Below, one piece after another: positions 57,950 through 64,000 of a stretch of 64,000 nucleotides of DNA. Source of the DNA: Lingula anatina (lineage: Eukaryota; Brachiopoda; Lingulata; Lingulida; Lingulidae). Below the pieces are notes generated by a model. It was not told the DNA's origin and made no database searches. It worked only from the letters and a program-made list of their open reading frames with translations. The stretch lies in the NCBI RefSeq assembly GCF_001039355.2, contig NW_019775391.1, positions 561,541 to 625,540 of the forward strand. The letters are read 5' to 3'. The position numbers and the translations under genes are program-made. The first letter of the stretch is position 1, and each line of letters opens with the position of its first letter.

Positions 57950-59491
57950 TTAATATGGTTTGAAGTAAAGGGTATCCGGTCTTTTAATCAGTTTATCACC
58001 ACATTTCTCTTTGGCATGAGACATGAAGTCTGACTGCAGTGCTAGTCCTTTGTACTCTGGAGGAGAAGCGCAGGTCCCGTCTAGCTCAAAATCCGGTCCA
58101 CCACGTGCGATGTCGCGGTAAAGGCGGCACGTGCAGTTGACTGGGTTCTGACCGAACTGCAGCCATCGAAACAGCGTGGCGTCAAATTCAGGGTCGGTGA
58201 TGTTGTTTGAGGTGACGGAGAGAATCAAGTTCCCGCGGTAGGTTTTGAAGTCGTCGAATGCGTCAGGTGCGACGCTGCGAATCTGCATCCAGTTGAAAGT
58301 GAAGCGCTGAATGTCAAGTCCTTCAAATGTTTCTTTGGTCAGGGTGGTGAAGTTGTTTGACGAAGCATCGACCCATTGCAAACGCTTTAAAGTTTTGAGA
58401 GGTTCTAATGGAAGCTCAGTAAAACCGAATGTCCGAATTAGAATGTATTCCAGTCTGTCTTCGATTCCTTGGAACATATCAGCGGAAAACTCCAAAGGGT
58501 TTGCGCTCAAGGAAAGCTGAGTAAGATTCGTGAGTGACGATAACGCCCCTGGTGGGAGTTTGGTGATCTGATTGTAAGAAATGTCTAAATAATTGAGTGC
58601 TGTCAGTGGCGCGAAAGCCTCAGACGGTACGGATGGCAAGTAACTGTAGTAAAAACCAAGAGTTTTCAGGTTGTTTCCGACACCAACGAAGGCCTGTTTG
58701 TCAATGGCATCAGCTGCATTTAAGTTATTTCTACTTAACTGCAGTTCTTGTAGACTTGTGAGCGTTTGGAAGGCTGCTGCAGGTACCTTACTGATCCTAT
58801 TTGAATCGAAGGTCAACGTTCGCAATTTGATGAGACCTTTTAAAGCGTTTATCGGAACTTCACTCAGCATATTTCCGTAAAAAGTCAGTTCTTGGAGGCC
58901 TTCCACTCCTAAAAACGCACCGTCCTCGATAGCATTGATGTATGAACGGCTTAAGTCTAATTTTTTCAACTTCTGTAGATTTCGAAAAGCGTTATTTGGG
59001 ACGACCCCGTAATTCGTGTTTCCGCCAAGGTTAAGTTCGGAGATATTCACAGTTTGCGCAAGGCAGGGCCATGGCAATGTTGATAATTTAAGTTTGTTAT
59101 CGGCAAGGGACAAAACTCCAAGAGACTTTTTAACAGCACTGAAAGCGCTTGCAGATATGGTGGCAATCTTGTTTTCGGAGAGATCGATGCCATACACGGG
59201 TACAGCTTCGAAGGCTTCAAAGGCTGAGTTGCTGACGCTTGTGATCGCATTTCCAGTCAACAGAATCTTGTCAATTGCTCGTTCTGTGTAATGTGTAAAT
59301 GCTGGTATATTGGTAAAACCTTTGGAAGAGCAGTCAATGACGTATATGGGTCTCAATGTGTATGGATCGGTGGTGTTTCTGCATTCGCATGGCGCAGGCG
59401 CAGGACAAGTTGCTTCCGTTTGAAGAACTTGAACGAATCCCACTAACACGGCCACCAAAAAACAGCAATGTAGTTTCACAGGCACACTGTT
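57950..59491 (-). CDS. LRR copy 2 exon 2
   Basis: 513 codons plus TAA; acceptor TTATCATTTCAG on the minus strand. Confidence 0.9.
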   Translation of the reverse strand, partial: NSVPVKLHCCFLVAVLVGFVQVLQTEATCPAPAPCECRNTTDPYTLRPIYVIDCSSKGFTNIPAFTHYTERAIDKILLTGNAITSVSNSAFEAFEAVPVYGIDLSENKIATISASAFSAVKKSLGVLSLADNKLKLSTLPWPCLAQTVNISELNLGGNTNYGVVPNNAFRNLQKLKKLDLSRSYINAIEDGAFLGVEGLQELTFYGNMLSEVPINALKGLIKLRTLTFDSNRISKVPAAAFQTLTSLQELQLSRNNLNAADAIDKQAFVGVGNNLKTLGFYYSYLPSVPSEAFAPLTALNYLDISYNQITKLPPGALSSLTNLTQLSLSANPLEFSADMFQGIEDRLEYILIRTFGFTELPLEPLKTLKRLQWVDASSNNFTTLTKETFEGLDIQRFTFNWMQIRSVAPDAFDDFKTYRGNLILSVTSNNITDPEFDATLFRWLQFGQNPVNCTCRLYRDIARGGPDFELDGTCASPPEYKGLALQSDFMSHAKEKCGDKLIKRPDTLYFKPY

Positions 59492-59772
59492 CTGAAATGA
59501 TAATGTAAGACTCATATGAATCTATAATTTATCTAAAATTGTATTTTGCTCCTTTTTCATTTTATTTATTTTCTAATTATTTTTGTTGTTGTTGTTGCTT
59601 TTGTTTTCTTAAAGAAATCATGTTATTCTGAAGCATTTTATAGGCTACTACAACTAAGACACCAAGCTTAGCAATTGCAATTTATAAGTTCTTTTCCATT
59701 ATTTCTAATCTTGGTGGAGGAATAATTACCAATCGCCGACAATTTAGACTAATATTCAGTATGCAATCACCG

Positions 59773-59847
<75 letters not shown>

Positions 59848-59908
59848 AGCTAGTTTTCAAATGAAGACAGGAGGAGACTGAAAAAAGGTAGACGTATCTT
59901 ACCCTCAT
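57950..59908 (-). CDS. Secreted leucine-rich-repeat protein, copy 2
   Basis: Same build as copy 1: exon 1 gives MR, exon 2 gives NSVPVKLHCCFLVAVLVGFV and the rest, 515 residues in all. The mature chain (486 residues) differs from copy 1 at 10 positions, for example KLKLSTLP for KLNLTTLP, FGQNPV for FDQNPV and AKEKCGDK for AREKCGGK. By contrast 9 of the 27 exon-2 residues up to QTEA differ. Cys caps and LRRs are intact and no frame break is seen, so it looks functional if the locus is real. Poly(A) signal on this strand at 57798-57793. Function as for copy 1, unknown in detail. Confidence 0.87.
59776..59842. repeat. TA dinucleotide microsatellite in LRR copy 2 intron
   Basis: About 33 TA units. 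Absent from the copy 1 intron, where only a short TA run lies next to exon 1. Confidence 0.95.
59903..59908 (-). CDS. LRR copy 2 exon 1 (start codon)
   Basis: ATGAGG then donor GTAAGA-like sequence from 59902; homologous to 53096-53104. Confidence 0.66.
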
Positions 59909-60453
59909 CGTGTACAGGCACAGGTATATATGAACGTTGCAAAAGAATGGATCATTTAACTGTGTCGTCTAAAATAGACGTCCGCCCCCACCTCGTGTGA
60001 AGTGTCTACTGACCTGTGCCAGATTAATACAATCCAAAATTTCGATGTCACTAATCTATTGCACATTTATGTGCCGAAAAACCAATCACGGACTCGATCG
60101 CAGTTTGCCAGGTGTGATTGGAGTATTTAAAATAAGGTATCAGTTGAGATAAATCCTGTGTAATAAGTGTGGAGCACCTCGGGTCAACATTTATCTAGCT
60201 ATGGAGTGATCTACAGTCAAATTGAACATGATGTCATAACCTGTATACATACAGTGTAACTATGCATACTAAGGGGAGGGGGCTTCAAAGTCAGGTTGTA
60301 GAGATACTTAGCACTGGCACCAGAATTTCATCTTATCACTCACCCTCCCCCTTGACCCAACCCACACCGTATTTCAAAGTCCTCACTGACACCTTTTTCT
60401 AAACCATAATGCACACTGTCACCGTCAGCATTGTGAAATAGCATCATCCGAAA

Positions 60454-60532
60454 TAGAGTCTGATGTCATACGAGACTAGATAAACTGCGAGAATCCGCGT
60501 GAAGACGGGTTAATATGTATGCGATAAGAAGA
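60454..60532. repeat. Source of a 79-base dispersed duplicate
   Basis: Identical over 79 bases to 62365-62443, in the same orientation 1.9 kb away. Confidence 0.92.
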
Positions 60533-62364
60533 GGTAGACTGTTATAGTCTGCTGTCTTTTATCTAAAAAAATAACAATAGTAATAAAATAATGAATAAAA
60601 TTAATAAATCAAAATATGCATTGTATACCTTAACATAATTTTTGGACGGAGAAAATGAACATGGACTACAATCTCTGATTATTTCACAAAAAAATAAATT
60701 AACATAACGAAAATTTGCGTCCCATAAAATAAGTACTAGTTGACTCTCTGCTACACGTATATATATATATATATATTGTAAGTATTTCCCCCAGTCCTAG
60801 TCTTATCGGTCTTGTGCCTAAATACCAGTGATTTCCCACTTAAGAGCTACAAAATTGACAGACATAAAATCCACTTCAACCGGTTTAATTCAGCCAACGT
60901 AACTACGTTAAAATTAATCACCCAGAAATCCGCTCGAAAGTTGAAAAAACGCAATTTCCGTACTTTTTGTGGCATGTTTACAAATGGGAGTTGGATCTGT
61001 AACCCAAATCTACTGAACAATAAAAAGTGTCATATTTTCCTGCACATTTCAAGATAAAGAGGGCGCTGCCAGAAAAACACGGTGTGTGCAGACGAAATAT
61101 AAGCCGTAACCGAGCTGCTAGTGTGTCATCTTTATGTTGAAATACATTAAGTGATAACCAATTAGGATGGATTGTGACGAATTTATTGAAGTTATTGAAA
61201 AAATTAAGAATATCAGAAAAATGGAAGTTTCCACAACATGACTTGAGGCACAAGTACCGGCGAAAAAAAGTAAAAAATAACGTAGTTTCTCAAACTAAAC
61301 TGACTTAACCGAAAGGGGTGCATTGCAACATGCGTAGTTCGGCATAACCCCTGTATTTGCCAGTGAATTCTGAAGCCATTTGCTGCCTGAAAGGTGGTAA
61401 AATTGTAAATCGATGTGGAGTTTAACGTTTGCCTCGGACCAAACTAGTTATTTATTTGCGGTAAAGCTCAGTGATAACTTAAACAGCGCTAATGTCCATG
61501 TATTTCACGGATTAGCACGTTTGCCGAGGTCATAACTATTAATTTATGGTTTTCATTTTAATGGTCATTTTACGCTGCCCAGTACCTCACAGTAGTTTTC
61601 TGTTGGTTTATGCGAAACACGTGTGACTTTTTTTAAAAAACGAGGGTCAATTTTAGGTCGCCAAAACAGCAAACAACCTGCATATTGTTTCACTTAATTT
61701 TTTTTCTCTAAAACAAATATTCTTATTCAGATACAAAAAATAAACACTATGAGTATAAGGTAATACTATGTGTAAAATATGTTGGATATGTATAAACTGT
61801 CATTACAAACATCTTTTTGTTTCGCTCCTCTATCCCTGTAATCCCCCTCCCTCCCCCGTCTCATTGTTGTTGAATATGATTAGTCAAGGCACTCCTCTGC
61901 TACTTGACAGATACCGTAATCTCATCAACAACAGTTGTGTGTGTGTGCAAACCTGTGGTATATCTGTATTCTATCATCTTCACACGTTAAGGTGTGTGTC
62001 TGTACACATCACCTAGAGTTTTTGAGGTCACTGAGAACTCACCCCTGTTATGAGTATACATTTGTACCCAGTATCCAGTATCCAGTATCCAGCAAAGGGA
62101 TGCAGATAATGGAGAGGAGTTGCCAATGATGTGTTAAACTCAGGAAAATACATGTTTATAACTATGTTTTTTGTGACTGTGATCAATCTAAATTAAAAAA
62201 AGATTTCTCTTGGTAAGTTTGGCGGTTTACATTTGGCATGCCTTACTTTTCTGTTGGTTTACTTTATTAAGAAGGATTAGAAAGGTCAAGGGGTCAATCT
62301 AGATAATCCTCCACGTAGCACTATTACACCATCCTTGTATGAAATCAATGGATAATTTTAATTT

Positions 62365-62443
62365 TAGAGTCTGATGTCATACGAGACTAGATAAACTGCG
62401 AGAATCCGCGTGAAGACGGGTTAATATGTATGCGATAAGAAGA
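62365..62443. repeat. 79-base templated insertion in copy 2
   Basis: Copy 1 lacks this segment at the matching place (about 55915). It matches the copy 2 version of the source, not the diverged copy 1 version. Confidence 0.9.
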
Positions 62444-63119
62444 TGAAGACAAGCACGGACGGACGCGCTCGCCCATACTCACACACACACACACACGATA
62501 GCAATATTATATGTGAACACATAGCTGTGCATACACGTACGTGTACACATTTGCCCATACACACATGTGAATACTGTCAAAATGCAGATGCGTGTCTTCA
62601 TGGGGGAATACACGAATAGTCTTGTGTCTGTTTCTTCTTCCTAGAGATGAAGATGGATGGGTGTGAGTTTCACAAAGCCTCGACCATCATTAACTTTCCC
62701 ACTTATATTTATTATATCTCTTAGATTCTAGACTCTTTCTTGTCAGATGTGCATTCGGAGTAAATAGCATTCATTCATTCATACATGTGCATCTTCCCCA
62801 AATGTTTCATTTTGCCTAATCTTCTTTCAAATCTCAAATCTGTTTTAGTTTTGCTTACGTTTATCAGCAGACTTTCAACCCTGTTTGTTTATGCTTGTTC
62901 GTTCCTGGGTTTCGTGTTTTCACAAACTAGTGTGACTGAAGCTTAAGTAATAACTTACATCATTGTTGCACAAGCAATGAACGAAAAGATAAGCAAAATG
63001 ACTGATTTCATTTCGGAAATATTCTGAAAAAAATCACGCATGCCATTACATGTATGCAACATTTTTACAAGAGGATTCGGGTTCCCATTCTATTCCTTTT
63101 TATATGCACGCACGCACGT

Positions 63120-63159
<40 letters not shown>

Positions 63160-63306
63160 TTAATGAATAAATTCAAGAGACCCAGACTTGCTTTGCTGAC
63201 ACCAGTCCGCTCAAATAATTCGTTCAACGTTTAGTGATTTAGGGCATTTACGTTGCGCTGGAGGGGAGGGGAAAGAGAGGGTATATAAGGAGCTGAGTTA
63301 TTAGCT

Positions 63307-63800
63307 TTTTTTTTGGGGGGGGGGGGGTGAGGGGATGGAGGGGGGCTCTGCATTTGAATAGATATACCTGACAGAATGCACTCAGTGATTTAAAAGGTGT
63401 CTGATTTGGGCATCATGAATTAACAGAATACAGGTGACACATTTCGTGATTGGAGATTAGCCGCAGCGAAAGTGTGCTAGGCACTGCGTTGTAAGCCGTA
63501 AGTTATGTGGAAAGCACGCGTGATAAATGTTTTGAGAAGGAAATACCAACTTCGGTTAATTGAATAAGTTAAGTGATTATGTGTTCCTTGTTTACGTGGT
63601 AATTAATAAAAGGGGAAAACATTCCTCAGTGCTTTTTCTTAAGTTTCGTCTGCTTGTTTTTCTTTCTTTCGCTTTTTTTCACAGTCGTCATTTTTATCTT
63701 TTCCCTCTCCATCTCTTTTTTAAATTACCATTTATCTTTGTCAATTTAACTATCTCATTTTCTTAATTTTTCCATTCATATTTGACTCATACCCTTTGCC
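63307..63800. other. Unique sequence, no gene seen
   Basis: Begins with a T run and a G run, then AT-rich DNA. The short frames have no family resemblance. Confidence 0.55.
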
Positions 63801-63807
63801 ACATCGT

Positions 63808-63895
63808 CTTCGGCTTGAGTCTTCCGGAAACAGCCGAAGTGACGCAATCACGAACCCCGCCACTCGTGTATATAAAGCCTTTGCCAGCTGCAGGC
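63808..63895 (+). promoter_or_regulatory. TATA promoter of a gene continuing beyond the window
   Basis: TATATAAA at 63869-63876. Upstream lie an inverted repeat (CTTCGGCT 63808-63815, AGCCGAAG 63832-63839) enclosing CTTCCGGAA (63821-63829), which fits both an ETS site and part of a heat-shock element, and TGACGCAAT (63840-63848), an ATF-C/EBP type site. Confidence 0.65.
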
Positions 63896-63945
63896 AGTCG
63901 GTCCAGAAAAAGGGAACGCAGAGTAAATAGAGAGAGAACGTACAG
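63896..63945 (+). other. Untranslated first exon of the next gene
   Basis: CAGTC about 27 bases after the TATA box is a plausible initiator. The exon has no ATG and ends TACAG before donor GTAAGT (63946-63951). The product is outside the window. Confidence 0.6.
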
Positions 63946-64000
63946 GTAAGTGACTTAAACAGTTAAATGTTGCTACCCAGTTAACTCTTAAAGTAAATAC

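Larger units (their letters stand above)
56798..63306. repeat. Duplicated block, copy 2
   Basis: Second copy of the LRR block, same orientation. Offset to copy 1 is 6776 through the gene's main exon, then shifts with indels to about 6510 at the right end. The right end TTAGCT runs into a T/G homopolymer (63306-63327) and unique sequence. Confidence 0.95.
59909..63306. other. 5' flank of LRR copy 2
   Basis: No gene seen. CA microsatellites near 62480-62495 and 63119-63158, and a 79-base insertion at 62365-62443. Confidence 0.6.

Overview
This window is nuclear DNA from an animal. Genes are split by GT-AG introns, the DNA is AT-rich with many microsatellites and homopolymers, and there are three runs of unknown bases. 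A single Pax2/5/8-type gene beside an invertebrate-style MELK and secreted LRR genes suggests an invertebrate bilaterian, perhaps a marine lophotrochozoan. The phylum cannot be fixed from the window.

Layout. (1) 1-6840 (+): the 3' end of a Pax2/5/8 transcription factor gene. Only its last two coding exons are visible (5172-5258 and 6758-6840). (2) About 6.9-32.2 kb: a 25-kb gene-poor interval. It has islands that look like regulatory DNA (about 14.1-15.1, 20.5-20.8, 25.8, 27.5-27.9 and 29.6 kb), an 86-bp-arm inverted repeat at 18976-19166, and an assembly gap at 18367-18442 between two copies of the same sequence. (3) 32233-about 41455 (-): a complete MELK kinase gene, rebuilt here as one noncoding and 15 coding exons encoding 721 residues, with kinase domain, UBA-like segment, TP-rich linker and C-terminal KA1 domain. 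(4) 41692-48339 (+): a gene head-to-head with MELK, seven coding exons, 1269 residues. It encodes a charged, SR/RD/SD-rich, probably nuclear protein that I could not name; it contains a twelve-unit nine-residue repeat. (5) 50022-63306: two copies of a 6.5-6.8-kb block, each with a secreted leucine-rich-repeat protein gene on the minus strand (51174-53104 and 57950-59908). The copies meet at a single N (56797). (6) 63808-63945 (+): a TATA promoter and untranslated first exon of another gene leaving the window.

The most notable points are these. Pax2/5/8 and MELK lie tail-to-tail, the same neighbours in the same convergent orientation as human PAX5 and MELK at 9p13.2. The two LRR copies differ at about 2% of mature residues but at one third of the exon-2 signal-peptide residues, so either gene conversion or a falsely joined pair of haplotypes must be considered. 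The long hairpin at 19 kb has no evident explanation. MELK and the SR-rich gene share a compact bidirectional promoter carrying CHR, CRE, CCAAT, ETS and YY1-type sites.
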